Source: Akkermansiaceae bacterium (GTDB lineage: Bacteria > Verrucomicrobiota > Verrucomicrobiia > Verrucomicrobiales > Akkermansiaceae). From it: a stretch of 64,000 nt of DNA. The position numbers were made by a program, and so were the translations under genes. Below, piece by piece: positions 19,207-30,636 of this stretch (position 1 is the stretch's first letter; the number at the start of each line of letters is the position of its first letter). Location: positions 48,765 through 112,764 of the forward strand of contig CAIZNN010000181.1 of NCBI GenBank assembly GCA_903934285.1. Direction: 5' to 3'. Below the pieces are notes generated by a model that saw only the letters and a program-made list of their open reading frames with translations, made no database searches and was not told where the DNA came from.

Positions 19207-20295
19207 ATGGCGAAGGTGATGGTGGGATTATCCGGCGGGGTTGACAGCGCGGTGGCGGCGGCACTGCTGGTGGAGCAGGGGCATGAGGTAGTCGCCGGCT
19301 ACATGAAGAATTGGATCAATGAGGAGGGGCTGCCTGGGGATTGCCCGTGGGAACAGGACATTGAAGACGCACGGGCAGTGGCCAAAACGTTGGGGATCGA
19401 GTTTCGAGTGATCGATTTGATCGGGGCCTATCGCGCGCGGATAGTCGACTATCTCATCGATGGCTACCGCGCGGGCATCACGCCCAATCCGGATGTGTGG
19501 TGCAATCGAGAAATGAAGTTTGGAGTGTTTCTGGATTACGCGCTGGCCCAAGGCTTCGAATTGGTGGCCACCGGTCATTACGTCCGCAAGCGCACCCTGA
19601 GTGACGGCACGGCGGTCATACTGCGGGGCGCCGATCCTAACAAGGATCAGAGCTATTTTCTGTCGCTGCTGACGCCACACCAGGCGAGACACGGGTTGTT
19701 TCCGAGCGGCGAAATGCTCAAGCCGCAAGTGCGGGAAACCGCGCGGCGCTTTGGGCTGGCGGTGGCAGAGAAGAAAGACAGCCAGGGGATTTGCTTTCTT
19801 GGGCAAGTGAAAATGAGTGATTTCTTACGCCACTATCTGCCGGATTCGGTCGGCGAGATTGTGGATACGACAGGGCGGGTGATGGGTGAGCACCGCGGCT
19901 TGCATCTCTATACCATCGGCCAACGCAAAGGACATGGGGTGGCCTCGCCGCGCGAGGGCATGGCGTATGTGGTGGTGGGCAAGAACCACGCCAAGAACCA
20001 ATTGGTCATCGGCTGGGACCGCGTGGATTCGCCGGGGCTATACGCGCAGCATTGCGTGATCGGCAGCATTTCGTCGCTAGCGGGGCCGTTGGAATCAAGA
20101 CAGCGGGTAGACGCCCAACCGCGCTACCGGTCGCGCGCGGAGAGCGCAACTGTGCAACCCCGCGACGGTGGCAAACTGGACCTGGTGTTCCGCAACCCGC
20201 AACGCGCCATCGCCCCCGGCCAAATCTGCGCGTTTTATGACGGCGGCCAACTCCTCGGCGGCGGCGTGTTTGAAGAGATCCTGGACCGGGAATAG
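19207..20295 (+). CDS. mnmA: tRNA-specific 2-thiouridylase MnmA
   Basis: VMVGLSGGVDSAVAAALL, TGHYVRK, DQSYFLSLL, DSQGICFLG, HRGLHLYTIGQRKGHGV. Confidence 0.95.
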   Translation: MAKVMVGLSGGVDSAVAAALLVEQGHEVVAGYMKNWINEEGLPGDCPWEQDIEDARAVAKTLGIEFRVIDLIGAYRARIVDYLIDGYRAGITPNPDVWCNREMKFGVFLDYALAQGFELVATGHYVRKRTLSDGTAVILRGADPNKDQSYFLSLLTPHQARHGLFPSGEMLKPQVRETARRFGLAVAEKKDSQGICFLGQVKMSDFLRHYLPDSVGEIVDTTGRVMGEHRGLHLYTIGQRKGHGVASPREGMAYVVVGKNHAKNQLVIGWDRVDSPGLYAQHCVIGSISSLAGPLESRQRVDAQPRYRSRAESATVQPRDGGKLDLVFRNPQRAIAPGQICAFYDGGQLLGGGVFEEILDRE

Positions 20296-20302
20296 GAATC
20301 GG

Positions 20303-20350
20303 TCCGGCGGGTCATTGTGTCCGGCGAGTCATTGTGTCCGGCGGGTCATC
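20303..20350. repeat. 17-bp tandem repeat (TCCGGCGGGTCATTGTG), nearly 3 copies, just after mnmA stop
   Basis: Read directly: two full units with one mismatch plus a partial third. Confidence 0.9.
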
Positions 20351-20470
20351 GGTGCCGCGCCGCACGCAAGGCGCCACCCTTCACGAGCGGCGCACGGCGG
20401 CGGCTTTCCCCCACGGGGCTTGGCAAGCCGCGTTGCCTGGTGGCCAACCCTTGGCGAGGCTTCGCCTCAG

Positions 20471-20512
20471 ACCCAAGACCCAAGACCCAAGACCCAAGGC
20501 CCAAGGAGCAAG
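20471..20512. repeat. 7-bp tandem repeat (ACCCAAG), 4 perfect plus 2 degenerate units
   Basis: acccaagacccaagacccaagacccaaggcccaaggagcaag. Confidence 0.9.
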
Positions 20513-20552
20513 AATTCGACCTAACGAAATCACACGCATTGTTTCAAGGACA

Positions 20553-22415
20553 CTAGCCGCCGGTGCGCGGTGGGGGGCGCTTTTTCTGCGGGTCGGGGGC
20601 GGTTTTTGCTGAGGAGGAACCGCTTTGCTGCCGCGATTTTTGAGCGGTGGCCTGTTGTTCGGCCATGCGCTGGACCCAGCTTTTCTTACCACCATCCTTG
20701 CGGAGCTTGAGTTCAGGCTCGGGGATGCGGTTCATGAGCCAGGTTTGACCGATGGAGAAGATGTTCTGGGTGGTCCAATACAAGGCGAGAGCCGAGGCGA
20801 AGTTATAGCAAAAGAAGAAGAACATGAACGGCATGAACATGATGATGCGCTGTTGCATGGCGTCCCCGGTCTTGGGCGTCATCCTGATTTGCAGGAAGCT
20901 GGAGATCGCCATCACCACCGGGAGGAAGTTGATCGGCACGCCGCCCCAATACATCAGCGTATCGGGCTGGGAGAGATCGTTCACCCAGAGGAACCCCTGG
21001 CCCCGCAGCTCCACCGCATATTGCAACATGCGATAAAAGCCAAAAAAGATCGGGATTTGAATGAACATAGGCAGACAGCCGCCGAGCGGGTTGATGCCAT
21101 ATTTCCGATAGAGCCCCATTGTCTCGGTGTTGAGCTTGTTGGGGTCGTCGGCGTATTTCGCTTTCAGCTTGGCCATTTCCGGCTGGAGCTTACTCATCCG
21201 CTTCATGGTGTGAGTGGACTTGGCATGCAACGGCCAAATGACTATCCGGACCACGATGGTGAGGAAAATGATGGCCAGCCCCCATGCCCATTTTTTGGCG
21301 ATGCCATTGAGATAATAGTGGAAGAAGTTGAGGGTGCGGTTGAGCACGTTGGAGACCACGCCGAACCATCCATATTGCATGAGATCTTCCCAGCCGTTGC
21401 CCATTTTGCGGAGCATGGGGTTGTGTTTGGGACCGATGAAGACGCGGCAGGCGATGGTATGTTTGGCGTTCGGCTCGAGTGAGACATCCGGCAGCCGGAG
21501 TCCTGCCCGAATCGACGGCAGCGCAGTGGCGCCGTCCTTGAGTTTGACTTTGGAGGGTTTGGCCCACACGGTCGTCTGCAGCGACTCCTTAGGTCGAATG
21601 GCGGTGGCGAAGAACTGGTTGGTCACGCCGGCATATTGGATTTTCTTGTCCGCCGGACTGTTGACAATGGATTTTTCGGTGGACAGCCAGCCGCCTGTGA
21701 AACTTGAGGCATCCGTGAAGCTCATCGAATTATTCTCAAGCCAGAACACGCCGGTCTGCTGAATGACCTCTGCCTGATAGAGGGGTGCGGCTTCGCCAAC
21801 ATAAATGCTCCATTGTTGCAGGTTGAGCGCGGCGGCCGAGGCGTTGTCGAATTGCAGGTCGAAATCCAGCAGGTACGGGGCGCCGGGCTCGCCGGTAGCG
21901 ACCAAGCTGAAGGTCTTCTTGACCACCAGGCCGGATTCCAGTTTGGCGGCGTAGACGACCTTGGTGCCGGGAACCGACTCCGCCTCATCGTAGGAGTAGC
22001 TGATGTTTACGAGGGATTCATCGGCAGCCGCCAAGCCGCCGATGGGTCCGCCGCCGCGTTCATTGATGCGGACGAACTCCTTGTGATTGCCGACCTGGAA
22101 TTCGGTCTTGAAATCGGCGAATTTGATGCCGCCGCCGATATTGGAAAAGGTGAATAAGACCTTGTCGGTAGCCAGGGTGACGAACTCCTCCTCGACGGGC
22201 GGCGGCGGCGGATCGACGAGGAGGCCGGCGGTGGCAGGAGCCAGGGGCCCCTCAGCCGGAGCCGCGGGGGTGGCGGGCAGGTCCTTTTGCAGGGCCTCCT
22301 GGCGGGCCTTGTCCTGACGGGTCTTGTCTTGGGCAGTCTTGTTGGATTGGAGGAGTCCGACGGCTAACAACGAGCCGCAGACAGCGAGAACAACCCAGGT
22401 TTTTCGGTCATACAT
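20553..22415 (-). CDS. yidC: Membrane protein insertase YidC
   Basis: N-terminal TM, large periplasmic domain, AIIFLTIVVRIVIWPLHAKSTHTMKRMSKLQPEM, LGGCLPMFIQIPIFFGFYRML. Confidence 0.95.
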   Translation of the reverse strand: MYDRKTWVVLAVCGSLLAVGLLQSNKTAQDKTRQDKARQEALQKDLPATPAAPAEGPLAPATAGLLVDPPPPPVEEEFVTLATDKVLFTFSNIGGGIKFADFKTEFQVGNHKEFVRINERGGGPIGGLAAADESLVNISYSYDEAESVPGTKVVYAAKLESGLVVKKTFSLVATGEPGAPYLLDFDLQFDNASAAALNLQQWSIYVGEAAPLYQAEVIQQTGVFWLENNSMSFTDASSFTGGWLSTEKSIVNSPADKKIQYAGVTNQFFATAIRPKESLQTTVWAKPSKVKLKDGATALPSIRAGLRLPDVSLEPNAKHTIACRVFIGPKHNPMLRKMGNGWEDLMQYGWFGVVSNVLNRTLNFFHYYLNGIAKKWAWGLAIIFLTIVVRIVIWPLHAKSTHTMKRMSKLQPEMAKLKAKYADDPNKLNTETMGLYRKYGINPLGGCLPMFIQIPIFFGFYRMLQYAVELRGQGFLWVNDLSQPDTLMYWGGVPINFLPVVMAISSFLQIRMTPKTGDAMQQRIIMFMPFMFFFFCYNFASALALYWTTQNIFSIGQTWLMNRIPEPELKLRKDGGKKSWVQRMAEQQATAQKSRQQSGSSSAKTAPDPQKKRPPPRTGG

Positions 22416-22435
22416 AAGTGGGGAGGAGAAGGGGG

Positions 22436-22741
22436 TTAGTGGTGCAGGTGATTGCAATGACGGGAATGGGCGGCATGGGAGGATGCCGCTGCCGGCGTCG
22501 GGGGGACCGGGTCATAACCACAACCACCCCACGGATGACAGCGGAAAATCCGACAAATGCCAAGCCAGCAACCACGCAGCGGGCCGTGGGCGTCGACGGC
22601 TTGCAGCAAATAGTTTGAACAGGTCGGGGTGAAGCGGCAACCGGCGGCGGGCCCGGCGGCAACTTTCAGCATGGGATTGAGCACCCGTTGGTAAAAGCGG
22701 ATTGCGATACGGATGAGCGTGCTGAACAAGTTAGAGATCAC
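22436..22741 (-). CDS. yidD: Membrane protein insertion efficiency factor YidD (GTG start likely)
   Basis: IRFYQRVLNPML..CRFTPTCSNYLLQAVDAHGPLRGCWLGICRIFRCHPWGGCGYDPVP. Confidence 0.9.
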   Translation of the reverse strand: MISNLFSTLIRIAIRFYQRVLNPMLKVAAGPAAGCRFTPTCSNYLLQAVDAHGPLRGCWLGICRIFRCHPWGGCGYDPVPPTPAAASSHAAHSRHCNHLHH

Positions 22742-23102
22742 GTGGGGCTTCAGGACGGGGGAAAAGGCCCAAGCGCTTGGCCTGCTTGAACCAATCCGCC
22801 TGGAGTTCGGCGAAAGTGGCCCGTGCCGCGCCGGGGCGGGCGATGGTGACCAGGAACCGCCGGAGATCGGCAAATCCCGGGGCGTGGGCTTGCACCAACG
22901 CGCGGAAATGGCGGCGCAGCAGCACGCGGTCGTGCGCCTTGCCGCTGCGGCGGGTGGTGATGAAGCCGGTTCTCAAGGACTCCAGGGAGGGATCGGCGAG
23001 CGTGCTCAAGACGACGAAGCGCCCGGCTTTGGCTTGGCCGATGGACTTGACGCGAGCGAAGTCGGCGCGCCGGGTGATACTGAATTTCCGCGGGAGGCGC
23101 AT
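22731..23102 (-). CDS. rnpA: Ribonuclease P protein component
   Basis: LPRKFSITRRADFARVKSIGQAK..FITTRRSGKAHDRVLLRRHFRALVQAH; between rpmH and yidD. Confidence 0.88.
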   Translation of the reverse strand: MRLPRKFSITRRADFARVKSIGQAKAGRFVVLSTLADPSLESLRTGFITTRRSGKAHDRVLLRRHFRALVQAHAPGFADLRRFLVTIARPGAARATFAELQADWFKQAKRLGLFPRPEAPRDL

Positions 23103-23146
23103 GACGGGGACGCATCGGGCATCCGTGGCGGCGCGTCAACGGACGC

Positions 23147-23329
23147 TCAGGAATGCTGCTGCGTGTGGCGCGCGAACTGGATCTCCACGCCCTTGGGAAT
23201 CAGACGCTTGCGGCCTTTTTGGCGGCGGCGGCGCAGGATGTCGCGGCCGGATTTGGTGGCCATGCGGGCACGAAATCCGAATTGGTTTTTGCGGGTGCGC
23301 TTGGATGGCTGGTAGGTGCGTTTGCTCAT
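23147..23329 (-). CDS. rpmH: 50S ribosomal protein L34
   Basis: [43 protein letters not shown]. Confidence 0.95.
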   Translation of the reverse strand: MSKRTYQPSKRTRKNQFGFRARMATKSGRDILRRRRQKGRKRLIPKGVEIQFARHTQQHS

Positions 23330-23504
23330 GGCTGATGCCTGGGGGTGAAGAGTTGGGTGACCGCCGATACGTCCGTGCGGACGCGCAGCCTAGCCACAGA
23401 AACCCGCTTGTCAATCCGCCAGTGTCAGGAAAAGCGAGATTTTTTCCGAATTTGCCACCTGCCCGGTCAGGACGGGGTGGGCAGGGGACGATGCCATGGG
23501 AAAT

Positions 23505-24527
23505 TCAATGGATTCCGTTCTTGCGGCAGGAGGAGGAACAACTGTTGCACTGGATGCAATGGTAAGACGAAATCGTCAATTGCTTGGTTTGGGGATTGCG
23601 GACGATGGCGTCAACCGGGCATTGTTTCTCGCAGATTCCGCATTGCACGCACTGGCTTTGTTCGATTTGGCGGCGCTTGAAGGCCACCATTGAAAACAGC
23701 CCCAGCAGCACCCCATACGGGCAGACGAAGCGGCAGAACGGCCGATAGACCCACAGCCCCAGCAGCACTGCGGCGGCGAAAATCCCCCATGCGGTGAGGT
23801 CCCCAACAAACAACACGCCCGGCTCGACCAAGCCGCCTTGCAGCCAGTGGCTGCCACGCTGAATCCAGCCGTAGCCGAAAAAGAAGGCGGTTTTGTAGGG
23901 ATCGAGCAAGCAGACGAGGAAACAGGTGCCGCGAAGAGCCAGCCAAGCGGTGGCCAGCAGCGCCACGACCGGCAGGCCGCGCAGGATGGCATGGGGAACA
24001 ACGGGGATTTTCAGCGGGCGTCGGCCGCCGAGCAGATGTTGGAGGACGCCGAGCGGACAGCCCGCCACACAAAACACCCGGCCCATGATCAAGGCCACCG
24101 CCAGTGGCAGCAAAAACATCACACCGGTGCTCAGCCCGATCAATTCCGGATGCCTCAGGCCAATCGCCAGATTCGCCACGGACCCGACCGGACAGATGCA
24201 GCCGCCGCGGATGAAGCCGAAGTAGAGCAGGGACATGACCGCGGGAATCCAAAACCGGCGGAAATGGACATGCCGCCACACCATCACGCAGCCGAGCAGC
24301 AGAATGGCCGCCAGCATCGCGATATCCGCCGCGAGCCACCCGCCGGACTCAGGCACAAATTGTTGCGGGCAGGATTGCTGGCGATAGGCGGAGATGACCT
24401 CATTGGAACTGATTTCCTGGGCGCTGGGGATTTTATAACACGGCGGCGCGGGCGCCGCCTCCTGCGCCACGGCAACCTGACCGACCGCCATCGCCAACCA
24501 AACGACCAGCCACCAGAGCGGCCTCAT
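23505..24527 (-). CDS. NapH/NosR-like membrane polyferredoxin
   Basis: CICPVGSVANL, CPLGVLQH, CRFVCPYGVLLGLFS, CVQCGICEKQCPVDAI, CIQCNSCSSSC with several TM segments. Confidence 0.85.
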   Translation of the reverse strand: MRPLWWLVVWLAMAVGQVAVAQEAAPAPPCYKIPSAQEISSNEVISAYRQQSCPQQFVPESGGWLAADIAMLAAILLLGCVMVWRHVHFRRFWIPAVMSLLYFGFIRGGCICPVGSVANLAIGLRHPELIGLSTGVMFLLPLAVALIMGRVFCVAGCPLGVLQHLLGGRRPLKIPVVPHAILRGLPVVALLATAWLALRGTCFLVCLLDPYKTAFFFGYGWIQRGSHWLQGGLVEPGVLFVGDLTAWGIFAAAVLLGLWVYRPFCRFVCPYGVLLGLFSMVAFKRRQIEQSQCVQCGICEKQCPVDAIVRNPQTKQLTISSYHCIQCNSCSSSCRKNGIH

Positions 24528-25159
24528 GATGCCGCCCCGCTTTCCGCGCCCGCCCCACGGAGCGACTGTTCCAATTCATACTCGCCACGGAAATCGTCCT
24601 CCGGATAGGAATGCGCCCACTCCACGGCATCCTCGGGACACACCGCGGCAATCGCACAGCGGTTGCAGCCGATGCACAAATCCGGGCGGATGATCAGAAA
24701 CATCGATTTGGTGCCCAGCTCGTTGCAGCGCTTGGCACATTTGCCGCAAGCGGTGCATTTGGCATCATCGATGGTATAGATGTGGTAGCCGTCCTTGCCA
24801 CCGGCATATTCCCGTCGCTTCACCGCGTCATAGGGGCACACGCGCACGCCCTGGCTTTGGATCAACTCCGAGGCGACGTCGAGCTCCGCGATGTGACCAT
24901 AACAAGCCACGCAATAGGAGCATTTCTTTTGATCATTGACTGCCTTGACGGCGGAGGGGCTCCTAACACATGCAGTCTCGCAGAGCGCGCAGAACGTGCA
25001 TTTATCAGGGTTGATGCGCCAGACGTAGGGGCCCTTGGGCTGGGAAAAAACCGCGTCCGGATCGCTGCCGGTGAAAATCCGCCACGCCGTGGCGCCCAAC
25101 ACGGATGCGCCAATGAGCTGCCCGCCAAACCGGATGAACCTGCGCCTGCCCCCGCTCAC
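24524..25159 (-). CDS. Polyferredoxin (NapG-like, possible Tat/N-terminal anchor)
   Basis: N-term GRRRFIRFGGQLIGASVLG; CTFCALCETACV, CSYCVAC, CTACGKCAKRC, CIGCNRCAIAAVC. Confidence 0.85.
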   Translation of the reverse strand: MSGGRRRFIRFGGQLIGASVLGATAWRIFTGSDPDAVFSQPKGPYVWRINPDKCTFCALCETACVRSPSAVKAVNDQKKCSYCVACYGHIAELDVASELIQSQGVRVCPYDAVKRREYAGGKDGYHIYTIDDAKCTACGKCAKRCNELGTKSMFLIIRPDLCIGCNRCAIAAVCPEDAVEWAHSYPEDDFRGEYELEQSLRGAGAESGAAS

Positions 25160-26133
25160 TGGCCCGCCTTTCCCGAGTGGGTGCCACTGGCTTTCCCGGC
25201 CGCGGAATCGGCGCCGGCATCCGCGGCGGCCGGAGGCGTCGGCTTCCAGGATGCGGGCAGGACAAACCCCCCGCCTAACAAATCAGGCGGGGCCTTGGCG
25301 CCGGACACCTCCAGCAAGGCCGCCTGGAGCCGTGCAGCCTCCGCCGCGGACACCTTGTTCAGGTCGACCAGCAACGAGGCGAGGGGCATTGTTGCGGTTG
25401 CCGCGAGGGTGGTGAAATCCTCCGGCTTGGCGAAATCCGCGGCGCAACTGGCGGTGAGGGCATAACTGGAGACCACCGCCACATCGACCTTGCCGTCCAA
25501 CAGGGCGCTCAAATTCTCACTGCAACTTGAAAAACACAACTGTTGCGCCGGCCGGAGGTGGTTGGCTGCCAACAGTTGCAATGGCGCCTGGTGCTTTTCA
25601 TAGGAATCGTCCCGACCCAGCGCGATGCGCTTGCCCTGGACGTCGGCCAGCGTGCGGACAGGCGATCCGGACAATGTTAGAAACACCCCGGTCATCGACG
25701 CCTTGTTGTCGGGATCGAGCAAATCGGCCACCCGCTTGAAGCGGGCCAAGGATTTGTTAGAATACTGCAATGCGGTCCATGGTTTGCATAACACACCGTC
25801 ATATTGTCTGGCGAGGATGGCTTGCTGCAAATCGAAGACCTCCATGAAGTAGGTCAAGTCCAGCGTGATTTGGTGGCGGGTTTGTAACTCCGCCAGCAGC
25901 GAATCGAAACTGCGGGTCGCGATCCGGCCGATGCAGTCACAGGCAGTCTTGCGGCAATAGACGTCATTGACTGCAATTTTCAACACCAACGGCTTGCGTG
26001 CCGCGGCTTGGGGCGGCGCGGTTGCCGGCGCGGTGGCGAGGGCGGTTTCCGGGTTGGCCGGTCCCCTGCCCTCGCCAGGCGCGGCCGCGACGAAAAGACC
26101 GAGTGCCGCGAGTGGCGTCACCCAAGCCTTCAT
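25156..26133 (-). CDS. PhnD-like (phosphate/phosphonate-type) periplasmic substrate-binding protein, Cys-rich
   Basis: Signal peptide; RSFDSLLAELQTRHQITLDLTYF..AILARQYDGVLCKPWTAL..GKRIALGRDDSYEKHQAPLQLL..LLDGKVDVAVVSSYAL. Confidence 0.75.
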   Translation of the reverse strand: MKAWVTPLAALGLFVAAAPGEGRGPANPETALATAPATAPPQAAARKPLVLKIAVNDVYCRKTACDCIGRIATRSFDSLLAELQTRHQITLDLTYFMEVFDLQQAILARQYDGVLCKPWTALQYSNKSLARFKRVADLLDPDNKASMTGVFLTLSGSPVRTLADVQGKRIALGRDDSYEKHQAPLQLLAANHLRPAQQLCFSSCSENLSALLDGKVDVAVVSSYALTASCAADFAKPEDFTTLAATATMPLASLLVDLNKVSAAEAARLQAALLEVSGAKAPPDLLGGGFVLPASWKPTPPAAADAGADSAAGKASGTHSGKAGQ

Positions 26134-27125
26134 TTGGCAGGCGGAGCGACGGGTTCGGCGGTGGCGGCAGAGTCCGCCACGCCCGGCACGCACTTGACGA
26201 TGCAGTTCTTTTGATCCGATGCCAGATAGAGCGCGCCCTTGCTGTCGACGGCGATGGGAATCTCGTTGCATCCTTCGACGAGCTCAGCGAGGCCGGTGAC
26301 CGGCTTCTCGGTCTTGCCGGTGTTATCATATATCTTGACGCGGGTTGGGGATTTTTCCACGGTGACGATAGAGCCATCGGCGAGGCAGGCGACATTGACC
26401 GGGTTGCAGCACCCGTGAAACTCCGCTTCCTTCTCTCCCCGCGCGCCGAATTCAGCGACCCGCTTGCCGTCCAGGAAGGTCTGGACTTTGAACGCCCCGA
26501 GGTTGGCGACCACCAGCGAGTTGGCAGCCGGCCCCGGGCAGAAATCGAAAATGCCGCAGCACAGGCGGAACACCTTGTCGATGCGCCGGGTCTCCTTGCC
26601 CACCTCGCCGGTCAACGCATAGAACACGAGGCTTTGCCGGGCGATGTCGGCGATGACGAGTTCCTTGCCGATGAAATGCGCGTCGGTGGCAGAAAACACC
26701 CCGGGAAGCTTGATTGCGGAAAGTTTGACACCCGCCGGGTCAAACACCCAACATTTGACCCCGGCAGCCTCCTGCATCTTGACTTTCTTGCCCTGAAACT
26801 CGCGCGTGGTCTCCGTCAGTTCGCCGGCAATCAGATAGATCCGGCCCTCCGCCACGGTCATGGCAGTCGGCGCCGGCTGCATGTCCGCTTTGAAGCTGCC
26901 GGTCATTTTCCCGTCGGCATCGTAAATCACCACCGTCCCGTCTTGGAGCAGCACATGCAAGTGGTCCTTGGCATCCATGGCCAGGCAGGCCGGCGGGGCC
27001 TTGATCTCATTCTGGCCAAAAGATTTAGCGACCTTGTAGGCGGGAACTTCCGCAGCAAGAACTGCTGAGAGCGACACCATCGCGACTAGACTGCGGCAAA
27101 CGACATTTGAGTACTTGCTCATCAC
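26130..27125 (-). CDS. Secreted NHL/beta-propeller protein with CC motifs
   Basis: Signal peptide; DAKDHLHVLLQDGTVVIYDADGK, CCGIFDFC, GCCNPVNVACLADGSIVTVEKSPTRVKIYDNTG. Confidence 0.7.
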   Translation of the reverse strand: MMSKYSNVVCRSLVAMVSLSAVLAAEVPAYKVAKSFGQNEIKAPPACLAMDAKDHLHVLLQDGTVVIYDADGKMTGSFKADMQPAPTAMTVAEGRIYLIAGELTETTREFQGKKVKMQEAAGVKCWVFDPAGVKLSAIKLPGVFSATDAHFIGKELVIADIARQSLVFYALTGEVGKETRRIDKVFRLCCGIFDFCPGPAANSLVVANLGAFKVQTFLDGKRVAEFGARGEKEAEFHGCCNPVNVACLADGSIVTVEKSPTRVKIYDNTGKTEKPVTGLAELVEGCNEIPIAVDSKGALYLASDQKNCIVKCVPGVADSAATAEPVAPPAK

Positions 27126-27257
27126 CTTGAGTAGGGATCGCCGCGGAGCGGGTCAAGGCATTTTGCCAGCGCCATAAATCACGCATGTCATTTGCCAGTC
27201 CGTGCGCAGCAGTCCGCCGCAGGGCGGGCAATCACAACAACCCTGGCACGGGGGACT

Positions 27258-27303
27258 GGTGGCGAGACGCCGCCACCACGGCCTGCCGCGAGACGCGGCG
27301 GCC
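27258..27303. repeat. Two adjacent palindromes sharing GCGAGACGC centre (REP-like pair) downstream of sdhA
   Basis: GGTGGCGAGACGCCGCCACC then CCGCGAGACGCGG on + strand. Confidence 0.7.
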
Positions 27304-27313
27304 CCCCGACGCA

Positions 27314-29284
<1,971 letters not shown>

Positions 29285-29316
29285 GGGAGTGGGGGGAGTG
29301 AGAGTTGAGGATAGGA

Positions 29317-30039
29317 TTAGTGCTTCACGATGCCGAAAAAGATGGCGACCGGGATGGAGACGAAGCCGACCCAGATCACCACGGCGTAGCCGAGGGACAG
29401 CCCCTGGATGATGCTTTCACATTTTTTGAAGCGCAGCCCCAGCGTCTGGAAAATCGACGCGACGCCGTGGCTCAAATGGCTGCAAAGCAAGGTCATGGCG
29501 ATGAGATAGAACAAGGTGGCGGGCCCATAGCTGAAGCCATCAACAACCATTAGCCAGGCATCGTGGCGGACCAATTTCTCGCCGTTGTGCATGACGGTTT
29601 CCTTGTAGCGGTCGAGCGTGTCGTACTCGTTGCCGATGCGCATGGTGAAGTGCAGCATGTGATAGATGAAAAACGCCAGCAGGGTCAGGCCGGAGAGGAT
29701 CATCGAGCGGGATGAGATGGAGGCCTGGATGACCGCCTGGCATTCGTAGGGTTTGCGGGCGGCGCGGTTCTGGAGGGTGAGGCTAACGGTGGCGGCCACA
29801 TGCAGCGCCAGCGCCGTGAGCATGACCAGGCGGAAGAGCCAGATGCCGGCGCCGTGGATCATGTGATGGAGGAAATACGCGTAATCGTTGAATGCCTCGC
29901 GGCCGACGAAGACCAACAGATTGCCCACCAGATGGCCGGCGAGGAACAGCACCAGAAAGGCTCCGGTAAGGGCGACAATGATCTTTTTCCCAATCGAAGA
30001 GGTCCAGATGGCGGTGAGGCTGGCAATAATGGCATTCAT
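29317..30039 (-). CDS. sdhC: Succinate dehydrogenase cytochrome b subunit
   Basis: [33 protein letters not shown], five hydrophobic segments, conserved His. Confidence 0.9.
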   Translation of the reverse strand: MNAIIASLTAIWTSSIGKKIIVALTGAFLVLFLAGHLVGNLLVFVGREAFNDYAYFLHHMIHGAGIWLFRLVMLTALALHVAATVSLTLQNRAARKPYECQAVIQASISSRSMILSGLTLLAFFIYHMLHFTMRIGNEYDTLDRYKETVMHNGEKLVRHDAWLMVVDGFSYGPATLFYLIAMTLLCSHLSHGVASIFQTLGLRFKKCESIIQGLSLGYAVVIWVGFVSIPVAIFFGIVKH

Positions 30040-30220
30040 AGCAGGTGTGAAAACAGTCGGAACGGCCGAAACGGCGCCCGCGACGAATAGGCACTCCTCC
30101 GCAACTTTACAAGCGCAAGCCGTCGCCGGGGCAGAATCCGTGAAGCGAAAGGCAGGATTTGCGCGGTCGGGCGCTGCCGGCACCCCTGGTGGGCCGGCCC
30201 AACAAGCGCACGCGGCGGGC

Positions 30221-30553
30221 TCAAAATGGCTTGCGCAGGCCGAGCCAGGCTGCCAGCGCTGCGGCCGCGATGCATAGGATCATCACCAGCGTGGCCGGCA
30301 GCACCTTGCGCTTGGCCAACACCGGGGCCGCGCCAAGAAACACCCACATCGCGAGCTTGATCACCCACCAGAACTGTCCCAGCGGTGGATTTTTCAGCAT
30401 CGCAAAGCCCACGGCCATAATCAGCAGCAGCGAAATCCCGTGCAACATGGACGCGCCCTTCTTGCCCGAACCGCCGAGCAACACGGCCCCAAGTGAGGTG
30501 AACAAGGCGAACACGCCGGCGAGATGCAACGTTTTGAGGAGAAATGGATCCAT
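30221..30553 (-). CDS. Small membrane protein (about 4 TM), unknown function
   Basis: Hydrophobic pattern from MDPFLLKTLHLAGVFALFTSLGAVLLGG onward; start trimmed. Confidence 0.6.
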   Translation of the reverse strand: MDPFLLKTLHLAGVFALFTSLGAVLLGGSGKKGASMLHGISLLLIMAVGFAMLKNPPLGQFWWVIKLAMWVFLGAAPVLAKRKVLPATLVMILCIAAAALAAWLGLRKPF

Positions 30554-30636
30554 GGTGGGGGGGGGCAGGTCGCCGCAGTGTCGTCGAGTTTTCCGCCCGC
30601 GCAAGCAAGTATTGCGCGCCAGCTGCAAAATCACGC

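Noticed and set aside
20553-23329. rpmH-rnpA-yidD-yidC block as a marker of oriC
   Set aside because: No dnaA or DnaA-box cluster recognised next to rpmH; upstream neighbour is the redox operon, so origin proximity is not supported.
23455-23500. CCTGCCC...GGGCAGG hairpin after the NapH-like gene as an intrinsic terminator
   Set aside because: The minus strand has an A-run, not a T-run, downstream; insufficient support.
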